NCBI GenBank assembly: GCA_030523645.1
Contig: JAUNIB010000001.1
Location: forward strand, 620,001-684,000
Direction of reading: 5' to 3'
DNA from: Selenomonadaceae bacterium
GTDB lineage: Bacteria > Bacillota > Negativicutes > Selenomonadales > Selenomonadaceae
DNA: 64,000 nucleotides
Positions 43,257-52,232 of this stretch are shown piece after piece (the stretch's first letter is position 1; each line of letters opens with the position of its first letter). Position numbers and translations under genes: made by a program. The notes beneath the pieces are model-generated. The model did no database searches, was not told where the DNA came from, and saw nothing but the letters and a program-made list of their open reading frames with translations.

Positions 43257-43476
43257 AACCGTTTATTAACCTCACCCACCGGCTACGCCGGTCCCCCCTC
43301 CCCAATGGGGAGGGTAAAGGCCTTCCCCTCTGAGTGTGCATGAGCACTTAATGAGCTTGCGAATTTAGTGCGAGCCATACAAATTGCTTAGTGATATCCT
43401 AGCGTAGCGATGGATGAACTTAGCATATTTGTAGAAGGTGGCTCGCGAAGCGAGACGGATGAGGTCTATTTCAGTT
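43257..43476. repeat. Hairpin-rich, GC-rich intergenic repeat-like DNA
   Basis: This 220-base part has no gene. It holds a series of short inverted repeats: ACCGGC-TAC-GCCGGT (43278-43292), CCCTCCCC-AAT-GGGGAGGG (43296-43314) and CTCGC-GAA-GCGAG (43442-43454). Compact stems like these, in GC-rich runs between convergent genes, are typical of dispersed repeats in Bacillota genomes. I recall similar CCCTCCCC...GGGGAGGG elements in Negativicutes but cannot check. The DNA lies between the first palindrome and the MetF-like gene. Confidence 0.5.
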
Positions 43477-44223
43477 TTAGTCAGCCAGTATTCCCGAAAC
43501 ATAAGCAGTAAAATCTGCCTTGATAGGCATAAGGTAAACATTGGAATCATTCTTCTGCGCGAAGTCGATTACCTTCCGACCGAAGTCTATGCTCCAATCC
43601 ATACCCGTCTCAAATCCTCGTGGAAATACAACACTGTTCTTCAGCTCCCAGTAGCTCTTTGAGCGCTCGGACAGCACCGGTGTAATGCCCCAGTAGATAT
43701 TAAGTCCGCTGAGCATATCCGCATACATTTCCAGATATCGCATATCGAAGAATGGCTGCGTAAAAAAGCCGTCAGCTCCTGCCTGCAGCTTTCTCCTGAT
43801 GCGGTACTGCTCCTGACGCATACTGCCCCGATACTGGTCAATACCGGCATATACCTTCAGCCAGGGCATTTCCTTCTTGAACTTCCAGATAACATCAATA
43901 GACTCGGTAGGATAGACAGTGTGCATCATATCCTGCGGCGGGTCGCCCTGAATGACCAATACTTCCTTAATGTTGTTCTCCCGGAGGTAATCTGCCATCG
44001 GAAGCGGCTTTTCCAAGTCTATATCCATTGCCCGGATATGAGGGATTACCGAAGGAAAGAACTTCTTGGCCTCTACGGAGCCTTCCGGCCCCCGCAGCTC
44101 ACAGCTCAAAAGGTCAGGAATATTTATAACATCAATTTTGGACATATTGCTTTCGACAAGCTGCAGTTGGTTTTTCAGTCCTTCCACAGTTCTTGGGACA
44201 AGCTCTACCGAAATTCTACCCAT
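43477..44223 (-). CDS. MetF-like methylenetetrahydrofolate reductase family protein
   Basis: This 248-aa protein is related to MetF, a flavoprotein that reduces 5,10-methylene-THF. It has ISVELVPRT with the likely catalytic Glu, KEVLVIQGDPPQDM (the conserved GD.P motif) and GADGFFTQPFFDMRYLE. It is about 40 residues shorter than the E. coli protein, so it may be a divergent relative with a different partner or substrate. The start at 44223 is supported by GAGAGG upstream. It has no close neighbours on its strand except the lone binding-protein gene, from which a terminator separates it. Confidence 0.82.
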   Translation of the reverse strand: MGRISVELVPRTVEGLKNQLQLVESNMSKIDVINIPDLLSCELRGPEGSVEAKKFFPSVIPHIRAMDIDLEKPLPMADYLRENNIKEVLVIQGDPPQDMMHTVYPTESIDVIWKFKKEMPWLKVYAGIDQYRGSMRQEQYRIRRKLQAGADGFFTQPFFDMRYLEMYADMLSGLNIYWGITPVLSERSKSYWELKNSVVFPRGFETGMDWSIDFGRKVIDFAQKNDSNVYLMPIKADFTAYVSGILAD

Positions 44224-44314
44224 AATTCGCCTCTCATTTTTGTTTTTTGCTAATTCTAGCTATTTTTCTGGTTTTTGGCAAGCAAATACCAGCCTAAAAA
44301 AATGTATACAAAAA

Positions 44315-44336
44315 CGGGGCGGCAGCCGCCGCCCCG
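44315..44336 (-). terminator. Terminator after the amino-acid binding protein gene
   Basis: CGGGGCGGC (44315-44323) pairs with GCCGCCCCG (44328-44336) around AGCC. On the minus strand it is followed by five T. It lies 14 bases after the stop at 44351. Confidence 0.93.
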
Positions 44337-44350
44337 AATGTAATCAATGC

Positions 44351-45175
44351 TTACTTGTTGCCGCCTTCGATAACGAGGGTTTCCATATAGTCAGCACCAT
44401 AGGTCTCTTCAAGAGTAGCCTGATATGCAGCATGGAAGAACTGCTCGCTGCCGAGAGCAACGATTTCATCATTGATCCAGTTCTTCAGGCTGTCGTTACC
44501 CTTGGAAACAGCCGGAGCAATGATGTCGGAGCTGCCAAGAGAAGGAATACCTACAGTGAAGCCCGGAGTAGTCTTTGCAAAGGCAATAACCTCGGTATTG
44601 TCGTTCGCCCAGGCAACGGCATTGCCGTTCTCGATAGCGTTCTTAGCAGTTGCATAAGTATCATACTTCTGCAGGAGGATGTTCGGATAGTTCTCCATGA
44701 GATACATCTCAGCAGTGGTGCCGCTGATAACAATCATCGGATCATCGGCATTCCAGTTGTCCAGAGAGGTGATTACCTTGGAGTCGGGAGAAACAACACC
44801 GAGAGCAACATTCATGTACGGCAGGCAGAAGTCAACCTCTTCAGCACGCTGCGGGGTAACGGTAAAGTTTGCAAGGATAATATCTACCTTACCGGTCTGC
44901 AGGTAAGCAATACGGTTGGCAGCCTCAGTAGAAACGAAGTTTACCTTTACGCCAAGGTCTTTTCCGAGGCGGTTTGCCAGATAAACATCGTAGCCCCGAT
45001 ACTCACCGTTCTCATCTACATAGCCGAAGGGGTTCTTATCGGAGAAAACACCGATATTGATTTCACCGCTGGCCTTAATGTCATCAAGAGAGCGGAAATC
45101 TTCAGCGAAAGCGCTGGTAGCAAAGGCCATGACCATAACCAAGGTCATGAAAATAAGCTTGGAAAATCTCTTCAT
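44351..45175 (-). CDS. Amino-acid ABC transporter substrate-binding protein (family 3)
   Basis: This secreted protein (274 aa) has a signal peptide with a Lys/Arg start, a hydrophobic core (LIFMTLVMVMAFATSAFA) and a likely cut after AFA. No lipobox cysteine is seen. The family-3 binding fold follows: NIGVFSDKNPFGYVDENGEY, then RGYDVYLANRLGKDLG and SGTTAEMYL. It should bind a polar or basic amino acid. No permease or ATPase lies nearby, so it is an orphan subunit. TTG at 45193 is a possible start, but ATG 45175 has GAGGAG upstream, which covers that TTG. It follows the DUF1292 gene by 30 bases. Confidence 0.93.
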   Translation of the reverse strand: MKRFSKLIFMTLVMVMAFATSAFAEDFRSLDDIKASGEINIGVFSDKNPFGYVDENGEYRGYDVYLANRLGKDLGVKVNFVSTEAANRIAYLQTGKVDIILANFTVTPQRAEEVDFCLPYMNVALGVVSPDSKVITSLDNWNADDPMIVISGTTAEMYLMENYPNILLQKYDTYATAKNAIENGNAVAWANDNTEVIAFAKTTPGFTVGIPSLGSSDIIAPAVSKGNDSLKNWINDEIVALGSEQFFHAAYQATLEETYGADYMETLVIEGGNK

Positions 45176-45205
45176 TTTATTAAATCTCCTCAAATTGAAG
45201 CCTGA

Positions 45206-45523
45206 TTACTCGGCCTCTTCTTCCTGCATCATTTCTTCGTAAATTGCGTTGACTTTCTCGAATTCCTCATCGGTAGGCTCTATGTACTCGTCCTCGCCGT
45301 CTTCACCGGTAACAACCTTGGCAAAGAATGCAGAATCCTCGTCCTCATCATCGGGTTCCTCACCGTCATAGGTGTCGGGAACCAGCAATGCATAAGTCTC
45401 ATCACCGACAGGGATAAGCATTTCTTCGATGAAGTAATGCTCATTTCCGTCATCATCCATCATGACAACGACAACTTCCTCGTCGTCCATCTCGGCCTCA
45501 TTTACAATTTCTTTATCAGCCAT
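45206..45523 (-). CDS. DUF1292 family acidic protein
   Basis: This 105-aa protein is very acidic. DUF1292 proteins follow ruvX and ireB in Bacillota; their function is unknown. The core is VVVMMDDDGNEHYFIEEMLI then GDETYALLVPDTYDGEE, and it ends with Glu-rich sequence. The open frame reaches 45607, but ATG 45523 has GGAAGG well placed and begins MADKEIVNEA, so the shorter form is used. It lies 25 bases after ruvX. Confidence 0.9.
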   Translation of the reverse strand: MADKEIVNEAEMDDEEVVVVMMDDDGNEHYFIEEMLIPVGDETYALLVPDTYDGEEPDDEDEDSAFFAKVVTGEDGEDEYIEPTDEEFEKVNAIYEEMMQEEEAE

Positions 45524-45548
45524 GATTCTTTCCTTCCTTTCAGCTTTA

Positions 45549-45986
45549 TTATTTTGGCAGGCTGTCCAAATACCCCTGCAGGATATAGACCGCCGCCATT
45601 TTATCAATTACCTTTTTCCGCTTCGCCCTGCTGACATCGGCCGCTATCAGGGACTTTGCCGCCGCCACGGTAGACAGACGCTCATCCCAGAAAATGATAT
45701 TGGCCTCGGGAATATATTCCTTCAGCTTCGCGGAAAACTCTTTAACAAATTCGCAGCGAGGGCCTTCACTGCCGTTCATATTTCGCGGATAACCAACCAC
45801 AAAATCCTTGGACTCGTACTGACGACTAAGCTCTGCCAGCCGCTCAAAATCCTTTTCCGGTGCCCGGGGATTGCGCCTTATAGTCTCAACGCCCTGAGCA
45901 GTGATAAGCAGCAAATCGCTGACCGCAACACCGACGGTAGCATCGCCTACATCAAGGGAAAGATATCGTTTCTGTGAAAAGTCCAT
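45549..45986 (-). CDS. ruvX: RuvX (YqgF): Holliday junction resolvase-like / rRNA-processing RNase
   Basis: RuvX (145 aa) is an RNase H-fold protein linked to 16S rRNA 5' processing or Holliday junction cutting. The catalytic Asp lies in SLDVGDATVGVAVSD near the start. GYPRNMNGSEG, WDERLSTVAA and IDKMAAVYILQGYLD are present, so the acid residues are intact. It starts two bases after the ireB stop. Confidence 0.96.
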   Translation of the reverse strand: MDFSQKRYLSLDVGDATVGVAVSDLLLITAQGVETIRRNPRAPEKDFERLAELSRQYESKDFVVGYPRNMNGSEGPRCEFVKEFSAKLKEYIPEANIIFWDERLSTVAAAKSLIAADVSRAKRKKVIDKMAAVYILQGYLDSLPK

Positions 45987-45988
45987 TG

Positions 45989-46246
45989 TCAGTTCTCGCG
46001 AATCCTGTCCACATAGGCCCGGACAAACTCTTCCAGAAGCTCGTCCCGCTCCAGCTGGCGAATCTGGCTGCGTGCATCATTGTAGCTGGTAACATACGCA
46101 GGATCACCGGAAAGAAGATAGCCCACCAGCTGATTGATAGGATTGTAGCCCTTCTCATCCATGGCGGCACAGACGCTGCGGATAATAGTCTCAGCCTTTG
46201 AGCGATCCGTCTCCCGTCTGTACATCATTGTCTCGTCACTTACCAT
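45989..46246 (-). CDS. ireB: IreB-family regulatory phosphoprotein
   Basis: IreB (85 aa) is a small substrate of the IreK/PrkC-type Ser/Thr kinase in Enterococcus and is found before ruvX in most Bacillota. The core GYNPINQLVGYLLSGDPAYV and the ARSQIRQLERDELLEEFVRA helix are fully typical. The two conserved Thr residues near the start, used for phosphorylation in Enterococcus, are in MVSDETMMY and DRSKAETI. GGAGGTG precedes the ATG. Confidence 0.96.
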   Translation of the reverse strand: MVSDETMMYRRETDRSKAETIIRSVCAAMDEKGYNPINQLVGYLLSGDPAYVTSYNDARSQIRQLERDELLEEFVRAYVDRIREN

Positions 46247-46271
46247 TTGCGCACCTCCATAATCAACTATA

Positions 46272-46299
46272 TTGCTGCTCCAAAAACTTGAAGCAGCAA
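46272..46299 (-). terminator. Hairpin after asd
   Basis: TTGCTGCT (46272-46279) pairs with AGCAGCAA (46292-46299) with a 12-base loop. It lies 25 bases after the asd stop codon. No T-run follows, so it is a weak terminator candidate or an mRNA-end stem. Confidence 0.5.
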
Positions 46300-46324
46300 C
46301 ACAGGTATATATAACTATTTGGAA

Positions 46325-47365
46325 TTACTTCTTGTCAAACATATCATGCTCAATCATGTACTCGGCAATCTGCAGAGCATTGAGAGCAGCACCCTTGCGA
46401 ATCTGGTCGCCGCAGCACCAGAAGTTTACACCGTGGTCAACAGACTCGTCATAGCGGAGACGGCCTACCTCTACATCATCAAGACCGGAGGTATTCAGCG
46501 GCATCGGGTAAATCTGCTCATCCGGATTGTCAGTCATCTTGACGCCTGGGAACTTGTCAAGAGCAGCGCGGGCAGCAGCCAGATCAATGGGGCCCTCGAA
46601 CTCTACATTGACGGACTCGGCATGGCTGCGGTATACCGGAACGCGAACAGTGGTAGCGGTAATCTTCATGTCCGGAGCGCTCATAATCTTGCGGGTCTCC
46701 AGAATCATCTTCATCTCTTCCTTGGTGTAGAGATTTTCCTTGAAGATATCAATCTGCGGGATGAGGTTGAAGGCAATCTGATAATGCTTCTTCAGGCTTG
46801 CACCGGGAAGAATGTTGGCAGTAACAGGACGACCTGCAACGATGTCGGCTACCTGTTCCTCAAGCTCAGCCATAGCTTCCTTGCCGCCGCCGGAAACAGC
46901 CTGATAGGTGGATACAACGACACGCTTAATCGGAACGATGTCGTGCAGCGGCTTCAGAGCCATTACCATGATGATGGTGGAGCAGTTCGGGTTTGCAATG
47001 ATACCCTTATGCTGGGCAATAGCCTCAGGATTTACCTCAGGAACAACGAGGGGAACTTCCGGATCCATACGGAAAGTAGAGGAATTGTCGATTACGACAG
47101 CACCGGCCTTTACAGCTACAGGAGCAAAGGTCTCGCTGATGGAACCGCCGGCAAAGAGAGCAATCTCAACGCCCTCAAAGGATTTATCAGTTGCTTCTTC
47201 TACAACATAGTCCTTGCCCATGAAGTTGATAACCTGACCGGCAGAGCGCTTGGAAGCAAGGAGCTTCAGCTCAGCAAAGGGGAAATTGCGCTCTTCAATG
47301 AGACGGAGGAACTCTGCTCCGACAGCACCGGTAGCACCCAGAATTGCAACATTGTACTTTCTCAT
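46325..47365 (-). CDS. asd: Asd: aspartate-semialdehyde dehydrogenase
   Basis: Asd (346 aa) makes aspartate semialdehyde for lysine, threonine, methionine and diaminopimelate. The N-terminal NADP-binding motif AILGATGAVGAEFLRLIEER and the active-site GIIANPNCSTIIMVMALKP with the catalytic Cys are present, along with VVSTYQAVSGGGKEAM and the C-terminal VGRLRYDESVDHG. It begins 22 bases after dapB, and the two work in successive parts of one pathway. Confidence 0.98.
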   Translation of the reverse strand: MRKYNVAILGATGAVGAEFLRLIEERNFPFAELKLLASKRSAGQVINFMGKDYVVEEATDKSFEGVEIALFAGGSISETFAPVAVKAGAVVIDNSSTFRMDPEVPLVVPEVNPEAIAQHKGIIANPNCSTIIMVMALKPLHDIVPIKRVVVSTYQAVSGGGKEAMAELEEQVADIVAGRPVTANILPGASLKKHYQIAFNLIPQIDIFKENLYTKEEMKMILETRKIMSAPDMKITATTVRVPVYRSHAESVNVEFEGPIDLAAARAALDKFPGVKMTDNPDEQIYPMPLNTSGLDDVEVGRLRYDESVDHGVNFWCCGDQIRKGAALNALQIAEYMIEHDMFDKK

Positions 47366-47387
47366 AATACTTCTTCCTTCCTATTAA

Positions 47388-48176
47388 TTACATCAGCTTG
47401 TCCAGACCGATTACCAGTCCCTTCAAGCCAAGAATTTTCTTGCAGGCCAGGACGACACCCGGCATAAAGGACTCACGATCGAGGGAGTCATGACGGATGG
47501 TCAGAGTCTGACCGAGGCCGCCGAAGATGACCTCCTGATGGGCTACATAGCCCGGCAGACGGACGCTGTGAATGGGAATACCGTTCACCTGAGCTCCGCG
47601 GGCACCAGCGATTTTTTCCTTCTCCTCCGGATGTCCCTGCTTGTGAGCCTCACGAACCTCGGAAATCATATTGGCAGTCTCCAAGGCAGTACCGGAAGGA
47701 GCATCCAGCTTCCTGTCGTGATGAAGCTCAATGATTTCGACTTCCGGCATATATTTTGCCGCCTGACGGGCCATGAGCATCATCAGGACAGCACCAATAG
47801 CAAAATTCGGAGCAATGAATACAGGAGTGTCATTCTCCTCGCTGAGAGCCTTCAATTCAGCCTTTGCATCATCGCCAAGACCGGTGGTTCCGATAACGGG
47901 AGCAACTTTATTTTTCAGTGCCAGCACCGCATTCTGAAATACAACATCGGGACGGGTGAAGTCAACCATAACCTCCGGTTTTGTCTCGGCTATAGCGGCT
48001 GCCAAATCGGTGGTAACCTTCACACCGACCGGTTTAAGACCAACCAGCTCCCCTGCATCCATGCCGCCCTTGAGATCAACAGCTGCAACAAGCTCTGTCT
48101 CCGGGTCATTGATAATCGACTTTACCACAGCCTGACCCATACGGCCGCAGGCTCCGGTAACAAGAACTTTTACCAT
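47388..48176 (-). CDS. dapB: DapB: 4-hydroxy-tetrahydrodipicolinate reductase
   Basis: DapB (262 aa) reduces the DapA product in the lysine and diaminopimelate pathway. It has KVLVTGACGRMGQAVV, VVDFTRPD-type MVDFTRPDVVF, APNFAIGAVLMM and the catalytic EIIELHHDRKLDAPSGTALE with its HH and K. The GGGAGG ribosome site and a clear promoter lie upstream. With asd it forms a two-gene operon for cell wall and lysine precursors. Confidence 0.98.
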   Translation of the reverse strand: MVKVLVTGACGRMGQAVVKSIINDPETELVAAVDLKGGMDAGELVGLKPVGVKVTTDLAAAIAETKPEVMVDFTRPDVVFQNAVLALKNKVAPVIGTTGLGDDAKAELKALSEENDTPVFIAPNFAIGAVLMMLMARQAAKYMPEVEIIELHHDRKLDAPSGTALETANMISEVREAHKQGHPEEKEKIAGARGAQVNGIPIHSVRLPGYVAHQEVIFGGLGQTLTIRHDSLDRESFMPGVVLACKKILGLKGLVIGLDKLM

Positions 48177-48224
48177 TACAAAACCTCCCGGTAAATTACT
48201 CTTCCTTATTCTACATATTCCCCT

Positions 48225-48254
48225 ATTTTAGCAAACTACTGTGCAAAAAATCAA
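48225..48254 (-). promoter_or_regulatory. Promoter of dapB-asd
   Basis: On the minus strand TTGATT (48254-48249) and TAAAAT (48230-48225) are 18 bases apart, with TGC before the -10. It lies about 50 bases before the dapB ATG. I see no lysine riboswitch in the short leader. Confidence 0.7.
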
Positions 48255-48297
48255 GACTTCCCACGGTATACATGATTTAACGGCAAAGATTTCTCAA

Positions 48298-48984
48298 TCA
48301 TTCCTTCTTCATCCGCTTATTAACATACCAGACGATACCATATACAGCTGTAGCCGCTATGACCACCATCATCAGTCTGCCGCTGTGCTCCTTCATCAGC
48401 ACCGCATCATGGCCTACTATGACCTCAAGTGCCGTGGAGGGAAACTTGCCGATAAGATTTGCCAGCATATAGTCCCTTACGCTTATTGATGATACAGCTC
48501 CGAGAGCGGTCAGCAGCCCTGAGGGAAAATACGGAATGGTACGAAGGAACAGCATCAGCTTGAAGCCGTTCTTTCCGCTCATCTCATCGACTTTTTTCAG
48601 GGAATTGCTCTTTTCTATTATTTTCTTCGCCGTCTCCCGCAGGACAGTACGCATCAGCAGAAAGCTGATGATTACTCCGACGGTCTCCGCCAGCCACGAT
48701 ATTATCACGCCGGTAAAGACACCGAACAGCAGGCCGTTGGCCGTGGAAACAAAAATGGACGGCAAAAAGCCCAGCGCATTGATAAGAACATCAAAGAAGA
48801 AGCTGACCACCATCGCCCATGCGCCAAAGCCGGCAATGAAATCAACCGTATCCTGCAGCCGTCCGGAAGTGGCTACACGCCAGAAATCAGAAAAAAATGA
48901 AGGGGCTATCAGCCATATCAGCAGCACCATAGCCACCAGTGAACATCCGGCTATCAGCTGTATTGTTTTCTCTGTTATTTTCAT
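48298..48984 (-). CDS. TVP38/TMEM64 (VTT domain) membrane protein
   Basis: This 228-aa membrane protein belongs to the DedA-related VTT family. Helices are seen at residues 10-30, 55-75, 80-110 and 170-220. The family core FIVSTANGLLFGVFTG-like sequence appears as FVSTANGLLFGVFTGVIISW, then FLRTIPYFPSGLLTALGAVS. VTT proteins have been linked to lipid scrambling. It starts 3 bases after recG, so the two are co-transcribed. Confidence 0.92.
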   Translation of the reverse strand: MKITEKTIQLIAGCSLVAMVLLIWLIAPSFFSDFWRVATSGRLQDTVDFIAGFGAWAMVVSFFFDVLINALGFLPSIFVSTANGLLFGVFTGVIISWLAETVGVIISFLLMRTVLRETAKKIIEKSNSLKKVDEMSGKNGFKLMLFLRTIPYFPSGLLTALGAVSSISVRDYMLANLIGKFPSTALEVIVGHDAVLMKEHSGRLMMVVIAATAVYGIVWYVNKRMKKE

Positions 48985-48987
48985 AAT

Positions 48988-51090
48988 TCACGCATCATTT
49001 ATCTGACTGAATTTATCCTTATACTTCTCGGTAAGATAGGGACGAATGGACTCCAAGGTCTTTGAATCGGCCATTGTTTCCAGCGCAGCCTGTCTTGCCC
49101 TCAGAAGGATATCCGTATCCTTCATAACATTTACTATCTTCAAATCCCCTGCACCGTGCTGCATCGTCCCGAAGAACTGCCCTGCTCCACGCAGCCTGAG
49201 GTCAGCCTCTGCCACCTCAAAGCCGCTGCTGGTATCTCTCAGTACCTCCAGCCTTTCCCGTGACAGCGGGGACTTGGAGCCGGCTACAAGAATGCAGTAA
49301 GAGCTGTAGGGGCCGCGGCCTATTCTGCCCCGAAGCTGATGAAGCTGGGCCAGACCAAACCGGTCGGCATTCTCTATGACCATTATACTGGCATTTGGAA
49401 CATCCACGCCTACTTCTATTACGGTAGTGGCTACCAGCAGCTTCAGCCTGTTTCCGTAGAAATCATCCATCGTCTGCTGCTTCTCGTCCTTCTTCAGCCG
49501 TCCGTGGACAAGCCCGACCGGGATATTTCGGAATATACCCTGGGACAGCTCGGCATAGACTTCCTCAGCCGATGGGATATGATGGCTGTTTTCGTCTGAC
49601 GACTCGCTTTCTTCAATCAACGGGCAGACGACATAAGCCTGACGGCCGGCCTCTATTTCCTTCTTCACAAACTCATAGATAAGCTGGCGGCGGTCGCTCT
49701 CCCGGACAAAGGTGCGTATAGGCTGACGACCGGGAGGCAGATGCTCTATCCGCGAAACATCGAGGTCACCGTACACCGTAAGGGTCATCGTCCGGGGAAT
49801 CGGTGTCGCCGTCATGACCAGCACATCCGGCGAATGTTCGCCCTTCTTGTCAAGAGCTGCCCGCTGGGAAATGCCGAAGCGGTGCTGCTCATCGGTCACA
49901 GCCAGACCAAGGGCATCAAAGTGAACATCATCCTGAATGACGGCGTGGGTACCGATGACAATATCCAGCTCATGCGCGGCAATTTTCTCCAGAGTCTCCC
50001 GGCGATTTTTAGCGGTAAGACTGCCCACCAGCAGCCCGACTCTTATCTTCGTACCGCTCAGCATTTCGCTGAACTTGGCAAAGTGCTGACGAGCCAGAAT
50101 TTCCGTCGGAGCCATGAAGGCCCCCTGATAGCCGTTCTCTACCGTCTTTACCAGTGCCAGAAGGGCAATGACCGTCTTACCGGAGCCGACATCACCCTCA
50201 AGCAGACGCCGCATGGGAACATTCCGCTCCATGTCCTTCTCAATATCCTGCCAGGCATTTGACTGGTCATCGGTAAGAGAAAACGGCAGAGATTTGATAA
50301 CAGACTTCACCAGCGAGCCGCTCATCAGATGACGAATCCCGTCCACCTCCTGCTGACTGTCCTTTTTCAGCAGCAGCAGTCCGCACTGAATGACATACAG
50401 TTCTTCAAAGGCCAGGCTCTCCCTTGCCCTTGCCAGCTCCTCATTGTTCTTTGGATAGTGTATGCTGTGCAGTGCCTCCTGCCGGGGCAGGAGCCTGTAC
50501 TTCTCCCTGATTTTCTGAGGAATTATTTCACCTATCTGCGGCCCCGACTGCCAGAGATTCTCCATCAGCCGCCGAATGTATCTCTGATTGATGGACTCCG
50601 TGGCCTGATAAACCGGCAAAATTCCCTGCTGAGGAACGGCCTCTCCCGGCTCAAGCAGCTCAAAGGAAATCAGCCTCGTTACAGCCATCATGCCGCGGCC
50701 GCCGTAAGCATAGCCGATTTTCCCGTAGACAAGAATCCGCTTGCCTATTGTAAGAGACTTCTTCAGAAAACGCTGATTAAACCAGTTTACCTGAAGATAG
50801 CCGGTACCGTCGGATATGGTTGCCATGAGAATGCTTCTGTTCCGTCCGAATAACTTCTCCTTGATATTGACAATGACACCGATGACGGTATAGATACTCT
50901 CCTCATTCTCCGGCATCAAATCACCGATAGAGGTAACGCAGCTCCTGTCCTCGTATGCTCTGGGGTAATATGTGACAAAATCTCCGACGGTGGTGATGCC
51001 CAGCTTCTGCAAAGAGGCAGCACTCTTGGGGCCAACGCCCTTCAGATACTTTATATCTGATTTCAAATCAAGCTTTCTTGCTTCTGCCAT
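48988..51090 (-). CDS. recG: RecG: ATP-dependent DNA helicase
   Basis: RecG (700 aa) remodels stalled forks and branched DNA. The N-terminal wedge/OB domain (residues 1-170) starts with a helix-hairpin-helix-like LKGVGPKSAASLQKLGI. Walker A GDVGSGKTV, the DEQH box (VTDEQHRFGISQR), VMTATPIPRTM and the QLRGRIGRG motif follow, then the RecG wedge-closing C terminus. The length is normal. It is followed by the VTT membrane protein. A terminator of the preceding prs gene lies just upstream, so recG either has a short promoter region or depends on readthrough. Confidence 0.98.
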   Translation of the reverse strand: MAEARKLDLKSDIKYLKGVGPKSAASLQKLGITTVGDFVTYYPRAYEDRSCVTSIGDLMPENEESIYTVIGVIVNIKEKLFGRNRSILMATISDGTGYLQVNWFNQRFLKKSLTIGKRILVYGKIGYAYGGRGMMAVTRLISFELLEPGEAVPQQGILPVYQATESINQRYIRRLMENLWQSGPQIGEIIPQKIREKYRLLPRQEALHSIHYPKNNEELARARESLAFEELYVIQCGLLLLKKDSQQEVDGIRHLMSGSLVKSVIKSLPFSLTDDQSNAWQDIEKDMERNVPMRRLLEGDVGSGKTVIALLALVKTVENGYQGAFMAPTEILARQHFAKFSEMLSGTKIRVGLLVGSLTAKNRRETLEKIAAHELDIVIGTHAVIQDDVHFDALGLAVTDEQHRFGISQRAALDKKGEHSPDVLVMTATPIPRTMTLTVYGDLDVSRIEHLPPGRQPIRTFVRESDRRQLIYEFVKKEIEAGRQAYVVCPLIEESESSDENSHHIPSAEEVYAELSQGIFRNIPVGLVHGRLKKDEKQQTMDDFYGNRLKLLVATTVIEVGVDVPNASIMVIENADRFGLAQLHQLRGRIGRGPYSSYCILVAGSKSPLSRERLEVLRDTSSGFEVAEADLRLRGAGQFFGTMQHGAGDLKIVNVMKDTDILLRARQAALETMADSKTLESIRPYLTEKYKDKFSQINDA

Positions 51091-51113
51091 TACAACACCA
51101 CCATACAGAAAAA

Positions 51114-51143
51114 GAGGCTGCTGCGGATATATGCAACAGCCTC
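51114..51143 (-). terminator. Terminator after prs
   Basis: GAGGCTGCTGC (51114-51124) pairs with GCAACAGCCTC (51133-51143), apart from one wobble/mismatch, with an 8-base loop. On the minus strand it is followed by TTTTTC. It ends the ispE-gntR-glmU-prs group. Confidence 0.88.
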
Positions 51144-51159
51144 CTGAATCATTCAGAAA

Positions 51160-52110
51160 TTATTTGAAAAGATTGCTTACAGACTTGCGCTGATGGATGT
51201 TCAGCATTACATCAGCCAAAGCATCAGCCAGGGACAGAGTAACAATCTTCGGGGATTTCTTCTCCTCCGGAAGAGGAATGGTATCGGTAATGATAAGTTC
51301 CTTAATGCAGGAATCGTTTATGCGGTCAACAGCCGGGCCGGAAAGGATAGCGTGGGAGCAGCAGGCGTAAACCTCTTTTGCTCCTTCCTTAGCCAGTGCC
51401 TTTGCACCCTCACAGAGAGAGCCGGCAGTATCAACGATATCATCAATGATAACGCAGCGCTTGCCCTTAACATCGCCGATAAAGTTCATGACCTCAGCCT
51501 TGCCCGGCTCAGGACGGCGCTTCTCGATGATGGCAATGGAAGTGCCGAGACGGTCTGCAAGGACGCGAGCGCGCTGTACGCCGCCCAAATCCGGAGATAC
51601 GACAACAACATCATCCATCTTCTTGGACAGAATATAATCTGCCAGAACAGGAGCAGCTGCCAAATGGTCAACAGGAATATCAAAGAAGCCCTGAATCTGA
51701 CCGGCATGGAGGTCAACAGTTACCATGCGGGTGATACCGGCGCACTCCATAAGGTTGGCAACCAGCTTAGCAGAAATAGGCTCACGGCCACGTGTCTTGC
51801 GATCCTGACGGGCGTATGCATAGTAAGGAACAACTGCGGTAATGCTGTGTGCGGAAGCACGACGGCAGGCATCTGCCATGATGAGCAGTTCCATGAGATT
51901 ATCATTGACGGGGTAGGAAGTCGGCTGAATGATGAAGATATCCTGACCGCGGATACTCTCGTCAATCATTACCTGTGTCTCGCCGTTGTTGAAGTGACCA
52001 ACGGTAGCTGCACATACCTTCAAACCAAGATGCTTGGCAATATCCTCAGCCAGCTGCGGATTTGCATTACCGGCCAGTATGCACAAATCTTCCTTGTCTC
52101 TTAATACCAT
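51160..52110 (-). CDS. prs: Prs: ribose-phosphate pyrophosphokinase
   Basis: Prs (316 aa) makes PRPP for nucleotides and for histidine and tryptophan. The family signatures DLHAGQIQGFFDIPVDHL and VIIDDIVDTAGSLCEGA (the PRPP-binding loop) are intact. Ten more codons are open upstream, but ATG 52110 has GGGAGG and begins MVLRDKEDLCILAGNA, so it is used. It follows glmU after 122 bases. A terminator follows. Confidence 0.98.
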   Translation of the reverse strand: MVLRDKEDLCILAGNANPQLAEDIAKHLGLKVCAATVGHFNNGETQVMIDESIRGQDIFIIQPTSYPVNDNLMELLIMADACRRASAHSITAVVPYYAYARQDRKTRGREPISAKLVANLMECAGITRMVTVDLHAGQIQGFFDIPVDHLAAAPVLADYILSKKMDDVVVVSPDLGGVQRARVLADRLGTSIAIIEKRRPEPGKAEVMNFIGDVKGKRCVIIDDIVDTAGSLCEGAKALAKEGAKEVYACCSHAILSGPAVDRINDSCIKELIITDTIPLPEEKKSPKIVTLSLADALADVMLNIHQRKSVSNLFK

Positions 52111-52232
52111 TTTGATACGCCCTCCCGTGGAAAATACCACAAATAATTAGAAACCCGACAAGTAATTTATATGAAAAATATGAAACCGAAATGAAAGTTC
52201 ATTTCAAGAAAATATCGCTTAAAGCTCAACCA

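Noticed and set aside
43365-43550. 61-codon frame in the repeat-like gap before the MetF-like gene
   Set aside because: It overlaps the end of the MetF-like gene and the hairpin repeats, with no ribosome binding site.
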